A DNA stretch of 64,000 nt from Burkholderia guangdongensis (lineage in GTDB: Bacteria > Pseudomonadota > Gammaproteobacteria > Burkholderiales > Burkholderiaceae). The translations under genes and the position numbers were made by a program. Positions 9,329 through 18,534 of this stretch are shown here, piece after piece (within the stretch, counting starts at the first letter, position 1; each line of letters starts with the position of its first letter). The DNA is taken from contig NZ_JACBNX010000014.1 of the NCBI RefSeq assembly GCF_013403875.1, positions 83,550 through 147,549 on the forward strand. The letters are read 5' to 3'. The notes under the pieces were generated by a model. The model was not told the origin of the DNA. It ran no database searches and saw only the letters and a list, made by a program, of their open reading frames with translations.

Positions 9329-9670
9329 CGTGTGATTCCTGTCAGGGCGCGTCGCCCGGGGCGGGCGCGCGCGAGGCGGCGGACGGGCCGCCGGTGTGGA
9401 CAAATGGTAACTGATCGCGGGGAGGCTGCGCAGCCGTTAGGGTACGGCGTGCCGAGGGGGGATGTGTTACCGGCGCGGGCAGGTGGATTACCACGCATTA
9501 CGCACAGCTTGCGGATGCGGCACGACGGCCGGCAGTCGGCTAGAGTGGGTTAGAGCAGGTTCTCGGTCCGGCGGCGCACGCATCATTTCATTGACTGAGA
9601 TAATATTGACCATGCAATCATTTCTCACGATACTGGGCGCGTTTTCTCCCGACCACGCGTGCATGCTCCC
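9329..9670. promoter_or_regulatory. Divergent regulatory region between efflux factor and marR, with promoter
   Basis: 342 bases without a gene. A sigma70-like promoter for marR can be read: TTGACC at 9607-9612, 16-base spacer, GATACT at 9629-9634. The -35 box lies inside the near-palindrome ATTGACCATGCAAT (9605-9618), with matching ends ATTG/CAAT, a plausible MarR operator. A second ATTGAC occurs at 9590-9595. The region from 9560 to 9625 is clearly AT-richer than its surroundings. Operator assignment is inference. Confidence 0.45.
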
Positions 9671-10177
9671 ATGACCGGCGGCCTTTACGATCCCGACAAC
9701 ATCGCACTCGAAACGAGCCTCGGCTATTACCTGTCGAAGGCGCGTCAGGCGCTCGGCGAGCGGATGGACCGCGCGCTCGAGCCGCTCGACCTCACATCGC
9801 AACAGATCGGCGTGATCCTGCTGCTCGCGCGCGGCTATGCGCGCACGCCGTTCGAGCTGTCGCGCAAGCTGTCGTACGACAGCGGCTCGATGACGCGGAT
9901 GCTCGACCGTCTCGAGCGCAAGGGCTTCGTCTCACGCGCGCGCAGCGAGCAGGACCGCCGCGTGATCGAGCTGACGCTGACCGAACGCGGCGCCGACGCC
10001 GCGCATGCGCTGCCCGCGCTGATCGCGAACGCGCTGAACGCGCAGCTCGCAGGTTTTTCGGCCGACGAGCTCGTGCTGCTGACCGGCATGCTGCAACGTT
10101 TCATCGCGAACGGGCCGGATACGCCCGCCTGCCCGTCCGGTACGACGCACGCGTCGGACGGCGACGCCGAAGGCTGA
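9671..10177 (+). CDS. MarR-family transcriptional regulator
   Basis: Winged-helix repressor of the MarR/EmrR type, probably controlling the flanking efflux genes. The wing and recognition helix are visible in RKLSYDSGSMTRMLDRLERK and ARSEQDRRVIELTLTERG. The ATG at 9671 gives 168 residues; an in-frame GTG at 9659 would add four residues and cannot be excluded, and neither has a strong ribosome site. The gene lies 77 bases upstream of the MFS pump on the same strand, as emrR precedes emrAB. Confidence 0.92.
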   Translation: MTGGLYDPDNIALETSLGYYLSKARQALGERMDRALEPLDLTSQQIGVILLLARGYARTPFELSRKLSYDSGSMTRMLDRLERKGFVSRARSEQDRRVIELTLTERGADAAHALPALIANALNAQLAGFSADELVLLTGMLQRFIANGPDTPACPSGTTHASDGDAEG

Positions 10178-10192
10178 CGCGCGGGTTCATTC

Positions 10193-10214
10193 ATGTTTAA
10201 GCGCACGTTTAAAT
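10193..10214. promoter_or_regulatory. Possible operator: paired GTTTAA boxes
   Basis: Two GTTTAA boxes, with ATGTTTAA and GTTTAAAT at the ends, separated by six bases (GCGCAC) in the marR-MFS gap. The arrangement is an AT-rich imperfect palindrome and could be a second MarR site. Weak support. Confidence 0.3.
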
Positions 10215-10254
10215 ATCTGTCTGGGCAGAAGATGACGCGACACGGGAGATTCGC

Positions 10255-11823
10255 ATGACCGCTCCGGCTTCCGCCACCTCCGCCACCTCCGCCGCCGCCG
10301 AACCGGCGCCGCTGCCTGGCGGCGCACTCGCGCTGCTCACCGTCGGGCTCGCGCTCGGCACGTTCATGGAGGTGCTCGACACGTCGATCGCGAACGTCGC
10401 GGTGCCGACGATCTCGGGCAGCCTCGGCGTCGCGACGAGCGAAGGCACGTGGGTGATCTCGTCGTACTCGGTCGCGTCGGCGATCGCGGTGCCGCTGACC
10501 GGCTGGCTCGCGCGGCGCGTCGGCGAGGTGCGGCTCTTCACGCTGTCGGTGCTCGCGTTCACGATCGCGTCGTCGCTGTGCGGGCTCGCGACGAACTTCG
10601 AGTCGCTGATCGCGTTCCGGCTGCTGCAGGGGCTCGTGTCCGGCCCGATGGTGCCGCTGTCGCAGACGATCCTGATGCGCACCTACCCGCCGGCGAAGCG
10701 CGGGCTCGCGCTCGGGCTATGGGCGATGACGGTGATCGTCGCGCCGATCTTCGGCCCGCTGATGGGCGGCTGGATCACCGACAACTACACGTGGCCGTGG
10801 ATCTTCTACATCAACCTGCCGATCGGTCTTTTCTCGGCGACTTGCGCGTACTTCCTGCTGCGCGGCCGCGAAACGAAGACGACGAAGCAGCGGATCGACG
10901 CGATCGGCCTCGCGCTGCTCGTGATCGGCGTGTCGTGCCTGCAGATGATGCTCGACCTCGGCAAGGACCGCGACTGGTTCAACTCGCGGTTCATCGTCGC
11001 GCTCGCGCTGATCGCGGTGGTGTCACTCGCGTTCATGCTCGTCTGGGAGACGACCGAGAAGGAGCCGGTCGTCGATCTCTCGCTCTTCAAGGACCGCAAC
11101 TTCGCGCTCGGCGCGGTGATCATCTCGTTCGGCTTCATGGCGTTCTTCGGCTCGGTCGTGATCTTTCCGCTGTGGCTGCAGACCGTGATGGGCTACACGC
11201 CGGGCCTCGCCGGCCTCGCGACCGCGCCGGTCGGGCTGCTCGCGCTCGTGCTGTCGCCGCTGATCGGCCGCAACATGCACCGGCTCGATCTGCGGATGGT
11301 CGCGAGCATCGCGTTCTGCGTGTTCGCGTTCGTGTCGATGTGGAACGCGACGTTTACGCTCGACGTGCCGTTCAACCATGTGATCCTGCCACGGCTCGTG
11401 CAGGGGATCGGCGTCGCGTGCTTCTTCGTGCCGATGACGACGATCACGCTGTCGAGCATCCCGGACGAGCGGCTCGCGAGCGCATCGGGGCTGTCGAACT
11501 TCATGCGCACGCTGTCCGGCGCGATCGGCACCGCGGCCAGCTCGACCTACTGGGAGAACGACGCGATCTATCACCACGCGGTGCTGTCCGAGTCGGTGAA
11601 CGTGTATGCGCGGAACACGCTGGACTATCAGGGCGCGCTGGCGCAGCTCGGGCTCGCCGGCCAGGTGTCGACCGCACAGATCAATCAGGTCGTCACGCAG
11701 CAGGGCTTCATGATGGCGACCAACGACTTCTTCCATCTGTCGGCGGTGGTGTTCGTCGCGCTTGCGGCGTTGGTGTGGATCACCAAGCCGAGGCGGGGCG
11801 CCGGGGCGGCGATGGGGCATTGA
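10255..11823 (+). CDS. DHA2-family 14-helix MFS drug efflux pump (EmrB-like)
   Basis: Proton-driven multidrug exporter of the inner membrane. 522 residues with about 14 hydrophobic segments and DHA2 motifs: motif D1/C region LDTSIANVAVPTISG at about residues 42-56, motif A region GWLARRVGEVRLF, and the EmrB-like WPWIFYINLPIGLF. The ATG at 10255 follows a GGGAGA site. EmrB pumps normally work with an EmrA (HlyD) adaptor and an outer-membrane factor. The outer-membrane factor is present and divergent, but no adaptor gene exists in this block. Confidence 0.94.
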   Translation: MTAPASATSATSAAAEPAPLPGGALALLTVGLALGTFMEVLDTSIANVAVPTISGSLGVATSEGTWVISSYSVASAIAVPLTGWLARRVGEVRLFTLSVLAFTIASSLCGLATNFESLIAFRLLQGLVSGPMVPLSQTILMRTYPPAKRGLALGLWAMTVIVAPIFGPLMGGWITDNYTWPWIFYINLPIGLFSATCAYFLLRGRETKTTKQRIDAIGLALLVIGVSCLQMMLDLGKDRDWFNSRFIVALALIAVVSLAFMLVWETTEKEPVVDLSLFKDRNFALGAVIISFGFMAFFGSVVIFPLWLQTVMGYTPGLAGLATAPVGLLALVLSPLIGRNMHRLDLRMVASIAFCVFAFVSMWNATFTLDVPFNHVILPRLVQGIGVACFFVPMTTITLSSIPDERLASASGLSNFMRTLSGAIGTAASSTYWENDAIYHHAVLSESVNVYARNTLDYQGALAQLGLAGQVSTAQINQVVTQQGFMMATNDFFHLSAVVFVALAALVWITKPRRGAGAAMGH

Positions 11824-11837
11824 TTGCGTGGTTGAAT

Positions 11838-11872
11838 TGAACTAAGCTAACGTTCATTGTGAACTTAGTTCA
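11838..11872. promoter_or_regulatory. Palindromic operator of the Phd/PIN toxin-antitoxin pair
   Basis: Perfect 9-base inverted repeat TGAACTAAG (11838-11846) / CTTAGTTCA (11864-11872), with a second perfect inverted repeat GTTCA-TTG-TGAAC nested at 11852-11864. It ends 12 bases before the antitoxin start, where Phd-type antitoxins usually bind for autoregulation. The role is inferred from position. Confidence 0.6.
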
Positions 11873-11884
11873 TTCGAGGGCGCG

Positions 11885-12133
11885 ATGCAAACCTACAACA
11901 TGCATGACGCAAAGACGAATCTGTCGCGGTTGATCGACGAGGCCGTCCATGACGGCGAACCGTTCGTGATTGCGAAAGCCGGCAAGCCGCTCGTCAAGGT
12001 CGTGCCGATCGATGTGCGGGAGCCCGTGCCACCGAGCCGGATCGGCTTCATGAAGGGGCAGATCCATGTTCCGGACGATTTCGATTCGATGGGCAGCGGC
12101 GAGATTCAGACGCTGTTCGAGGGCGATGCATGA
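11885..12133 (+). CDS. Type II antitoxin, Phd/YefM family
   Basis: DNA-binding antitoxin of 82 residues. The N-terminal Phd/YefM fold is plain: YNMHDAKTNLSRLIDEAVHDG then FVIAKAGKPLVKVVPI (quoted in parts). The C-terminal tail, rich in acidic residues (VPDDFDSMGSGEI), is the expected toxin-neutralising segment. The stop overlaps the toxin start by four bases (ATGA). It probably represses its own operon through the palindrome directly upstream. Confidence 0.93.
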   Translation: MQTYNMHDAKTNLSRLIDEAVHDGEPFVIAKAGKPLVKVVPIDVREPVPPSRIGFMKGQIHVPDDFDSMGSGEIQTLFEGDA

Positions 12134-12516
12134 AGCTGCTGCTCGACACGCACCTGATCCTCTGGGCGGCCGCGGGCGCGGCCGAGTTGCCGGACCGCGC
12201 CCGCGCACTGATCGAAGATCCCGCTCATACCCCGCTCTTCAGCGGGGCAAGCCTGTGGGAGATCGTCATCAAGCGCGGGCTGAATCGCGACGACTTTCAG
12301 GTCGATCCCAACGTGCTTCGTCGCAATCTGCTCGACGTCGGCTATGTGGAATTGCCGATCACGAGCGCGCATGCGCTCGCGGTCGAGCCGCTGCCGCCGA
12401 TCCATCGTGACCCGTTCGACCGGCTTCTGGTCGCGCAGGCGATTTCGGAAGGCGTCACGCTGGTGACGCACGACCCGATCGTGGCCCAGTATCCCGGCCC
12501 CATTCAACACGTCTGA
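12130..12516 (+). CDS. Type II toxin, PIN-domain (VapC-like) ribonuclease
   Basis: PIN-domain endoribonuclease, the toxin of the pair. 128 residues beginning MKLLLDTHLILW with the first catalytic Asp (Asp6), then SLWEIVIKRG with the conserved Glu, and HRDPFDRLLVAQA with the later acidic residues, so the active site looks complete. The combination of a Phd-like antitoxin with a PIN toxin beginning LLLDTH is a common type II subfamily. Cellular RNA target unknown. Confidence 0.93.
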   Translation: MKLLLDTHLILWAAAGAAELPDRARALIEDPAHTPLFSGASLWEIVIKRGLNRDDFQVDPNVLRRNLLDVGYVELPITSAHALAVEPLPPIHRDPFDRLLVAQAISEGVTLVTHDPIVAQYPGPIQHV

Positions 12517-12540
12517 CCAATACGTGGAACCGGGCCGGCA

Positions 12541-13464
12541 TCACCGCGCCAGCAATCCCCCGAACGCCAGATCGCTCCCCGGCTCGACCGGCAGCGTCGC
12601 GCGCGCGACGTCGAGCCATGCGCGCGCGGCGTGCGACAGGTAGCCCTTCTTCAGCCAGCCGAGCGCGATCGCCCACGTGATCTCCGGCTCGACGATCGGC
12701 CGGCACGTGAACTGCCCCGCGTCGAGCCGCCGGCAGTACGGCTCGGGCAGCAGCGCAATCCCGACGCCCGCGTGCACGAGCGCCGCCATGAAATCCCAGT
12801 GCCCGCTGCGGCTCACGATCGACGGCGTGAAGCCGACCTGGCGGCACGCGTCGAGCACCGCGTCGTTCAGCGCGAGACTCTCCGCATAGAACACGAACGA
12901 TTCGCGCGCGAGATCCGCGAGCGGCACCGCGCGAGCGTCGTCCCAGCGCGATTCGCGCGGCGCGACGAGCCACAGCGGCGCGCGCACCATCGGCAGCACG
13001 TCGAACACCGCCGGATCGGCCGGCTCGAGCAGCCCGCCGAGCTCCAGCTCGCCTGCGACGAGCGCCGCCTCGATCATCCGCGCGCCCTGCTCGAACAGCT
13101 TCAGCTCGATGTTCGGGTAGCGCTGCTTGTACGCGGCGATGACCGGCGTGAACAGCGACCCGCCGAGCGGCGGAATCCCGATCGACAGCTCGCCGCGACC
13201 GAGCGTGCCGAGATCGTCGAGCTCCGAGCGCAGCTGCGCGTGCGCGGCGAGCACGTCCTGCCCGCGCTGGAACACGATCCGGCCGGCGTCGGTCAGCACC
13301 ATCTGCCGGCCGTCGCGCAGCAGCAGCGGCGAGCCGATCTCGTCCTCGAGCGCCTTCACCATCTTGCTGATCGTCGGCTGTGTGACGAACATCCGCTCCG
13401 CCGCCGCCGTGAAGCTCTGCTGGCGGACGACCTCGACGAAATAGCGCAGCGCGCGCAGCTCCAT
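12541..13464 (-). CDS. LysR-family regulator, CidR-like
   Basis: LysR-type activator of 307 residues with an N-terminal winged helix-turn-helix (residues 1-60: ALRYFVEVVRQQSFTAAAER, then VTQPTISKMVKALE) and a C-terminal effector-binding domain. It is divergent from a cidA/cidB pair across 143 bases, the arrangement of cidR-cidAB, so it probably activates those genes in response to acidic overflow metabolites. The family is certain; the CidR role is inferred from context. Confidence 0.9.
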   Translation of the reverse strand: MELRALRYFVEVVRQQSFTAAAERMFVTQPTISKMVKALEDEIGSPLLLRDGRQMVLTDAGRIVFQRGQDVLAAHAQLRSELDDLGTLGRGELSIGIPPLGGSLFTPVIAAYKQRYPNIELKLFEQGARMIEAALVAGELELGGLLEPADPAVFDVLPMVRAPLWLVAPRESRWDDARAVPLADLARESFVFYAESLALNDAVLDACRQVGFTPSIVSRSGHWDFMAALVHAGVGIALLPEPYCRRLDAGQFTCRPIVEPEITWAIALGWLKKGYLSHAARAWLDVARATLPVEPGSDLAFGGLLAR

Positions 13465-13607
13465 CGGCTTGCCTCCCCAAAGTGGTGAATGTCGGGCTCA
13501 GATAATTCCAAATCGGAATGAAGATGATAGAGACAAGTCATTTTATATATGGATGAGGGAATTCTATACTTGCTCCATCGTTGAAATGCCTGTAAGGAGC
13601 CCCCGCC

Positions 13608-14057
13608 ATGAACAAGTCGATCGCCATCGCACCGGCCCGGCCCGCATCCGGTCTCGCGCGCACCGGGCGCGTCGTGCTGCAGGCGGGCGCGCTCGCGGCG
13701 CTCTGGTATGCGGTCGACTGGACGGTGCACGCGGTCGCCCTGCCGATTCCGTCCGGCGTGATCGGCCTCGCGGTGCTGCTTGCGCTGCTGTTCTGCGGCG
13801 GCGTCGCGCCGGCGTGGGTCAGGGACGGCGCGAACTGGCTGCTGTCCGACATGCTGCTGTTCTTCGTGCCGGCGGCGGTCGCCGCGGTGCAGTACGGCGG
13901 CCTGTTCCGCGAGGACGGCTGGCGGCTCGCGCTCGTCGTCGTCGCGGGCACCGCGTTCGTGATGGTCGCCGTCGCGGTGTCCGTCGATCTCGCCGCGCGG
14001 CTCGAGCGCAAGCTCGCGATGCAGCGCGTGCGCGTCGGGCGCGAGCGCCGTCATTGA
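13608..14057 (+). CDS. cidA: CidA/LrgA family holin-like protein
   Basis: Small holin-like inner-membrane protein that with its LrgB partner affects murein hydrolase activity and autolysis. 149 residues with four hydrophobic segments, including the family signature ALPIPSGVIGLAVLLALLF and LLSDMLLFFVPAAVAAVQY. A GTAAGGAG site precedes the ATG at 13608. A basic tail (RVRVGRERRH) ends the protein. It is first in a two-gene operon divergent from the LysR gene. Confidence 0.88.
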   Translation: MNKSIAIAPARPASGLARTGRVVLQAGALAALWYAVDWTVHAVALPIPSGVIGLAVLLALLFCGGVAPAWVRDGANWLLSDMLLFFVPAAVAAVQYGGLFREDGWRLALVVVAGTAFVMVAVAVSVDLAARLERKLAMQRVRVGRERRH

Positions 14058-14122
14058 TCCTCTTTGATCGCCGTTGGTCGCTTTAGATCGCTGTCGATCC
14101 CGTCACCTTCCCGGAGCCGATC

Positions 14123-14845
14123 ATGCCGACGTCCCTGCCGCACCTGTTAGCCGCCCCGTCCAACACCGCGATCTCGATCGGCTGCTTCGTGCTGACCGTC
14201 GTGCTGTATTTCGCGTCGAAGCAGCTCTACGCGTACAAGAAGACGCTGCTGTTCTCGCCGCTCGTGTTCGTGCCGGGCGTGCTCGTCGCGATCGTCGCCG
14301 CGACCGGCATTCCGTATTCGGTCTACTTCCGCGACACGCGCTGGCTGATGTGGCTGCTCGGCCCGGCGACGATCGCGTTCGCGGTGCCGATCCACGACTA
14401 TCGCGACCTGATTCGCCGCCACTGGCTGTCGCTGTCGGTCGGCGTCGCGGTCGGGATCGTCGCGGGGATCTGCGGGTCGCTCGCGCTCGCGAAGCTGCTG
14501 CACCTGTCGCCGGAGCTGCAGCGCTCGCTGATGACGCGCTCGGTGTCGACGCCGTTCGCACTCGCGGTGTCCGACAAGATCCACGCGCCGCGGGATCTGA
14601 CCGCCCTCTTCGTGATCGCGACCGGCATCTGCGGGATGCTGCTCGGCGAGATCGTGCTCGCGCTCGTGCCGCTGCGCACACGGCTCGCGCGCGGCGCGCT
14701 GTTCGGTGCGGCCGCGCACGGCGTCGGCACCGCGAAGGCGCGCGAGATCGGCAGTGAGGAAGGCGTCGTGTCGAGCCTCACGATGATGATCGCCGGCGTC
14801 GCGATGGTGCTGATCGCGCCGCTGCTGTCGCTGCTGCCGATCTGA
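14123..14845 (+). CDS. cidB: LrgB/CidB family membrane protein
   Basis: Polytopic partner of the holin-like protein. 240 residues, six or more membrane segments, with the LrgB signatures LMTRSVSTPFALAVSD and GAAAHGVGTAKAREIGSEEG. It follows cidA after 65 bases on the same strand, with GGAG upstream of the ATG. The pair controls cell lysis or, in some bacteria, pyruvate/carboxylate transport. Confidence 0.92.
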   Translation: MPTSLPHLLAAPSNTAISIGCFVLTVVLYFASKQLYAYKKTLLFSPLVFVPGVLVAIVAATGIPYSVYFRDTRWLMWLLGPATIAFAVPIHDYRDLIRRHWLSLSVGVAVGIVAGICGSLALAKLLHLSPELQRSLMTRSVSTPFALAVSDKIHAPRDLTALFVIATGICGMLLGEIVLALVPLRTRLARGALFGAAAHGVGTAKAREIGSEEGVVSSLTMMIAGVAMVLIAPLLSLLPI

Positions 14846-15006
14846 ACGGCGGCACAGTGGCGCGGCGGCCGTGGGGCGGCCACGCGTCGCCGCCCCACCC
14901 GCCCGACAAACGCCGGAAATAGCCGCAAATCCCCCCTCTGCTCCACCCATCGGCGGTGGGCCGGATGTCGAACAATTCACGCTACGACATCCTGCACGCA
15001 CCGAAC

Positions 15007-15513
15007 ATGGCATCCACGACCGCAAATCCGCCCGCCGACCGGCCGGCGTCGTCCGGCAAGCTCAAGCGCATCGCGCTCATCGCCGTCGTCGCGCTCGTCG
15101 CGGCGGGCGTCGCCGCGGGCGGCATGTACTTCTTTCTCGCGAAGGAAGGCCTCGGCCATGCATCCGCCGCGCCGGCCGAGCCGCCGCCGCTGTCGGCGCC
15201 GGTGTTCCTCGCGCTCGATCCGCTCACCGTGAACCTGCAGTCGGACGACGGGATTCAGCACTATCTGCGCGTCGTTCTGTCCCTGAAGCTGACCGACCCG
15301 AACGCGCAGGCGCGCCTGACCGCGCGGATGCCCGAGATCCGCAGCCGGATTCTGCTCGCGCTGTCGAACAAGCGCCCCGACGATCTCGCGACGCCCGACG
15401 GCAAGCGCGCGCTCGCCGGCGAGCTGAAGCACCTGATCGAGGAGCCGACCCAGCCGGGCAACCAGCACGCGCGGGTCGACGACGTGCTGTTCACCGATTT
15501 CGTCGTCCAGTAA
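15007..15513 (+). CDS. fliL: Flagellar basal-body protein FliL
   Basis: Membrane protein that surrounds the flagellar stator and supports torque and swarming. A short cytoplasmic start, one membrane helix (about residues 20-41), and a periplasmic SPFH-like domain with FLALDPLTVNLQSDDGIQHY and ending in VDDVLFTDFVVQ, both typical. The ATG at 15007 (168 aa) is preferred because it matches the usual family start; upstream GTG 14956 and ATG 14965 would add 17 or 14 residues. It heads fliLMNOPQR. Confidence 0.92.
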   Translation: MASTTANPPADRPASSGKLKRIALIAVVALVAAGVAAGGMYFFLAKEGLGHASAAPAEPPPLSAPVFLALDPLTVNLQSDDGIQHYLRVVLSLKLTDPNAQARLTARMPEIRSRILLALSNKRPDDLATPDGKRALAGELKHLIEEPTQPGNQHARVDDVLFTDFVVQ

Positions 15514-15544
15514 CGCGGACGACAGAGGAGCGGGAGGAACGCGC

Positions 15545-16546
15545 ATGGGCCACGAGGAGTTCATGTCCCAGGAGGAGGTCGATGCCCTCCTGAAGGGCGT
15601 CACCGGCGAAACCGACGCGCCCGACGACGCGCGCGGCGACCCGTCCGGCATCCGTCCGTACAACATCGCGACGCAGGAGCGGATCGTCCGCGGCCGGATG
15701 CCGGGGCTCGAGATCATCAACGACCGCTTCGCGCGGCTGATGCGCATCGGCCTGTTCAACTTCATGCGGCGCAGCGCGGAAATCTCGGTGAGCCAGGTGA
15801 AGGTGCTCAAGTACAGCGAGTTCACCCGCAACCTGCCGATTCCGACGAACCTGAACCTCGTGCACGTGAAGCCGCTGCGTGGCACGTCGCTGTTCGTGTT
15901 CGATCCGAACCTCGTGTTCTTCGTCGTCGACAACCTGTTCGGCGGCGACGGGCGCTTCCACACGCGCGTCGAGGGTCGCGACTTCACCGCGACCGAGCAG
16001 CGGATCATCGGCAAGCTGCTGAACCTCGTGTTCGAGCACTACACGACCGCGTGGCGCAGCGTGCGCCCGCTGCAGTTCGAGTTCATGCGCTCGGAGATGC
16101 ACACGCAGTTCGCGAACGTCGCGACGCCGAACGAGATCGTGATCGTCACGCAGTTCTCGATCGAGTTCGGCTCGACGGGCGGCACGCTGCACATCTGCAT
16201 GCCGTACTCGATGATCGAGCCGATCCGCGACATCCTGAGCTCGCCGATCCAGGGCGAGGCGCTCGAGGTCGACCGCCGCTGGGTGCGCGTGCTGTCGCAG
16301 CAGGTGCAGTCGGCCGAGGTCGAGCTGTCCGCCGACCTCGCCGAGATCCCGACGACGTTCGAGAAGCTCCTGAACCTGCGCGCGGGCGATGTGCTGCCGC
16401 TCGCGATCGCCGACACGATCGTCGCGAAGGTCGACGGCGTGCCGGTGATGGAATGCGGCTACGGAATTTTCAATGGCCAATACGCGCTGCGCGTGCAGAA
16501 GATGATCAGCGCGAGCGACAAGACGAAGGAAAGCGACTATGACTGA
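15545..16546 (+). CDS. fliM: Flagellar switch protein FliM
   Basis: C-ring switch component that binds phosphorylated CheY. 333 residues: an N-terminal CheY-P binding segment (MSQEEVDALLKGV), a middle CheC-like domain, and a C-terminal SpoA domain binding FliN. GGGAGGA precedes the ATG at 15545; an internal ATG at 15563 is the alternative start. The 3' end overlaps fliN by 8 bases. Confidence 0.97.
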   Translation: MGHEEFMSQEEVDALLKGVTGETDAPDDARGDPSGIRPYNIATQERIVRGRMPGLEIINDRFARLMRIGLFNFMRRSAEISVSQVKVLKYSEFTRNLPIPTNLNLVHVKPLRGTSLFVFDPNLVFFVVDNLFGGDGRFHTRVEGRDFTATEQRIIGKLLNLVFEHYTTAWRSVRPLQFEFMRSEMHTQFANVATPNEIVIVTQFSIEFGSTGGTLHICMPYSMIEPIRDILSSPIQGEALEVDRRWVRVLSQQVQSAEVELSADLAEIPTTFEKLLNLRAGDVLPLAIADTIVAKVDGVPVMECGYGIFNGQYALRVQKMISASDKTKESDYD

Positions 16547-17015
16547 ACTGAACCAGACGCCCGACACGGCCATGCTCGACGCCGCCGCGCTCGCCGATCC
16601 CCTTCCCGCGGATCCGGCCGGCGCCGACGCCGACCCGGCCCTCGACGACTGGGCGGCCGCGCTCGCCGAGCAGAACCGGCAGCCGCTCGACGCCGGCGCG
16701 ACGGGCGCCGGCGTGTTCCAGCCGCTGTCGAAGGCGACCGCGTCGTCGACGCACAACGACATCGAGATGATCCTCGACATCCCGGTCAAGATGACGGTCG
16801 AGCTCGGCCGCACGAAGATCGCGATCCGCAATCTGCTGCAGCTCGCGCAGGGCTCGGTCGTCGAGCTCGACGGCCTCGCCGGCGAGCCGATGGACGTGCT
16901 CGTCAACGGCTGCCTGATCGCGCAGGGCGAGGTCGTCGTCGTCAACGACAAGTTCGGCATTCGTCTGACCGACATCATTACGCCGTCCGAGCGTATCCGG
17001 AAGTTGAATCGATGA
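16539..17015 (+). CDS. fliN: Flagellar switch protein FliN
   Basis: C-ring protein with a C-terminal SpoA domain: [36 protein letters not shown] and [16 protein letters not shown] are all canonical. The N-terminal 75 residues are an Ala/Asp-rich extension, giving 158 residues, longer than E. coli FliN (137). It is coupled to fliM by an 8-base overlap and to fliO by a 4-base overlap. Confidence 0.97.
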   Translation: MTELNQTPDTAMLDAAALADPLPADPAGADADPALDDWAAALAEQNRQPLDAGATGAGVFQPLSKATASSTHNDIEMILDIPVKMTVELGRTKIAIRNLLQLAQGSVVELDGLAGEPMDVLVNGCLIAQGEVVVVNDKFGIRLTDIITPSERIRKLNR

Positions 17016-17647
17016 AGTCGTTGCCGTTTCGTTCCGCGCGGGCCGTGCGGGCCACGCTCGGCACCGCCGCGTTCGCGGCCGGTGCGCTGGCGTGCGGCGC
17101 GGCTGTCGCCGCCGACCTGAACGCGGTGAACCGCGCGAACGAGATCGCGTCGAGCGTCGTCGTCGGCTCCGCCGTGCCGTCGCTCGGCTTCGGCGCGGTG
17201 CTGCAGACGCTCGTCGGCCTCGCGGTCGTGATCGGCCTCGTGTTCGGCTGCGCGTGGCTCGCGCGCCGCTTCGGCTTCCAGCCGGTGCGGCGCGGCGGGC
17301 CGCTGAAGGTCGTCGCGAGCGTCGCGGTCGGCGGCAAGGAAACCGCGACCGTCGTCGAGATCGGCGATACGTGGCTCGTGCTCGGCGTCGGGCCGGGCAA
17401 CGTGCGGTTGCTTCATACGCTGCCGGCCGGACAAAGCGCGGTGCTCGCGTCCGGTGCTTCCGGTATGCCGGGCGCCCGAAGCGCGCAGACAGGCGCACAA
17501 ACAAGCGCACAGACGCCGGGCGCAGGCCCCGCAGCGCTGTCCGGCACGTTCGGCGAGCCCGCCACGGACGCCTCCTTCGGCGCGCGTTTCCGCGACGCGC
17601 TCGTGCAGGAAACCGCGCGGCGCTTCGGCCGCGGCAAGGAGCGCTGA
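17012..17647 (+). CDS. fliO: Flagellar biosynthesis protein FliO
   Basis: Bitopic membrane chaperone for assembly of the FliP export-gate ring. 211 residues with a cleavable-looking N-terminal segment, one membrane helix near residues 63-82 and a cytoplasmic FliO domain with [20 protein letters not shown]. The C-terminal third is a low-complexity linker rich in Ala, Gly and Gln. Start overlaps the fliN stop (ATGA). Confidence 0.93.
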   Translation: MKSLPFRSARAVRATLGTAAFAAGALACGAAVAADLNAVNRANEIASSVVVGSAVPSLGFGAVLQTLVGLAVVIGLVFGCAWLARRFGFQPVRRGGPLKVVASVAVGGKETATVVEIGDTWLVLGVGPGNVRLLHTLPAGQSAVLASGASGMPGARSAQTGAQTSAQTPGAGPAALSGTFGEPATDASFGARFRDALVQETARRFGRGKER

Positions 17648-17649
17648 TC

Positions 17650-18513
17650 ATGCCGCGTTCCGCCGAAACCGCGCGTGCCGGGGGCGTTGCCCGCACTGAT
17701 GCGCCCGCCGTTTTTCCGCGCCGTCCGGCGCAGCACGCGGTCCTGCGCGGTGCGGCACGTATTGCGGCACATATTGCGGTACGTATTGCGCCGCCGCTGA
17801 TCCTCGGCCTCGCGCCTGCGCTCGCGTGCGCGCAGGCGGCGGGCCTGCCCGCGTTCAACGCGGCGCCCGGCCCGAACGGCGGCACGACCTACTCGCTGAG
17901 CGTGCAGACGATGCTGCTGCTCACGATGCTGTCGTTCCTGCCCGCGATGGTGCTGATGATGACGAGCTTCACGCGGATCATCATCGTGCTGTCGCTGCTG
18001 CGCCAGGCGCTCGGCACCGCGTCGACGCCGCCGAACCAGGTGCTCGTCGGCCTCGCGCTGTTCCTGTCGCTGTTCGTGATGTCGCCGGTGCTCGACCGCG
18101 CGTACCGCGACGGCTACAAACCGTTCTCCGACGGCAGCCTGCCGATGGAGCAGGCGCTCCAGCGCGGCGTCGCGCCGTTCAAGGGCTTCATGCTGAAGCA
18201 GACGCGCGAGGCCGATCTCGCGCTGTTCGCGAAGATCTCGAAGGCGCCGCCGATGCAGGGCCCCGAGGACGTGCCGCTGTCGCTGCTCGTGCCCGCGTTC
18301 GTCACGAGCGAGCTGAAGACCGGCTTCCAGATCGGCTTCACGATCTTCATCCCATTCCTGATCATCGACATGGTCGTCGCGAGCGTGCTGATGTCGATGG
18401 GGATGATGATGGTGTCGCCGTCGACCGTGTCGCTGCCGTTCAAGCTGATGCTGTTCGTGCTCGTCGATGGCTGGCAGCTGCTGATCGGCTCGCTCGCGCA
18501 GAGCTTTAGCTGA
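17650..18513 (+). CDS. fliP: Flagellar export-gate protein FliP
   Basis: Core of the flagellar type III export gate, in a FliP5-FliQ4-FliR1 complex. From ATG 17650 the product has 287 residues: a long, Arg-rich leader with a hydrophobic signal segment, then the FliP core with [19 protein letters not shown] and [20 protein letters not shown]. The leader is longer than usual and contains short ATTGCGG repeats (17761-17790). It follows fliO by two bases. Confidence 0.96.
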   Translation: MPRSAETARAGGVARTDAPAVFPRRPAQHAVLRGAARIAAHIAVRIAPPLILGLAPALACAQAAGLPAFNAAPGPNGGTTYSLSVQTMLLLTMLSFLPAMVLMMTSFTRIIIVLSLLRQALGTASTPPNQVLVGLALFLSLFVMSPVLDRAYRDGYKPFSDGSLPMEQALQRGVAPFKGFMLKQTREADLALFAKISKAPPMQGPEDVPLSLLVPAFVTSELKTGFQIGFTIFIPFLIIDMVVASVLMSMGMMMVSPSTVSLPFKLMLFVLVDGWQLLIGSLAQSFS

Positions 18514-18534
18514 GCATGACTTGAGGACCGTGCG

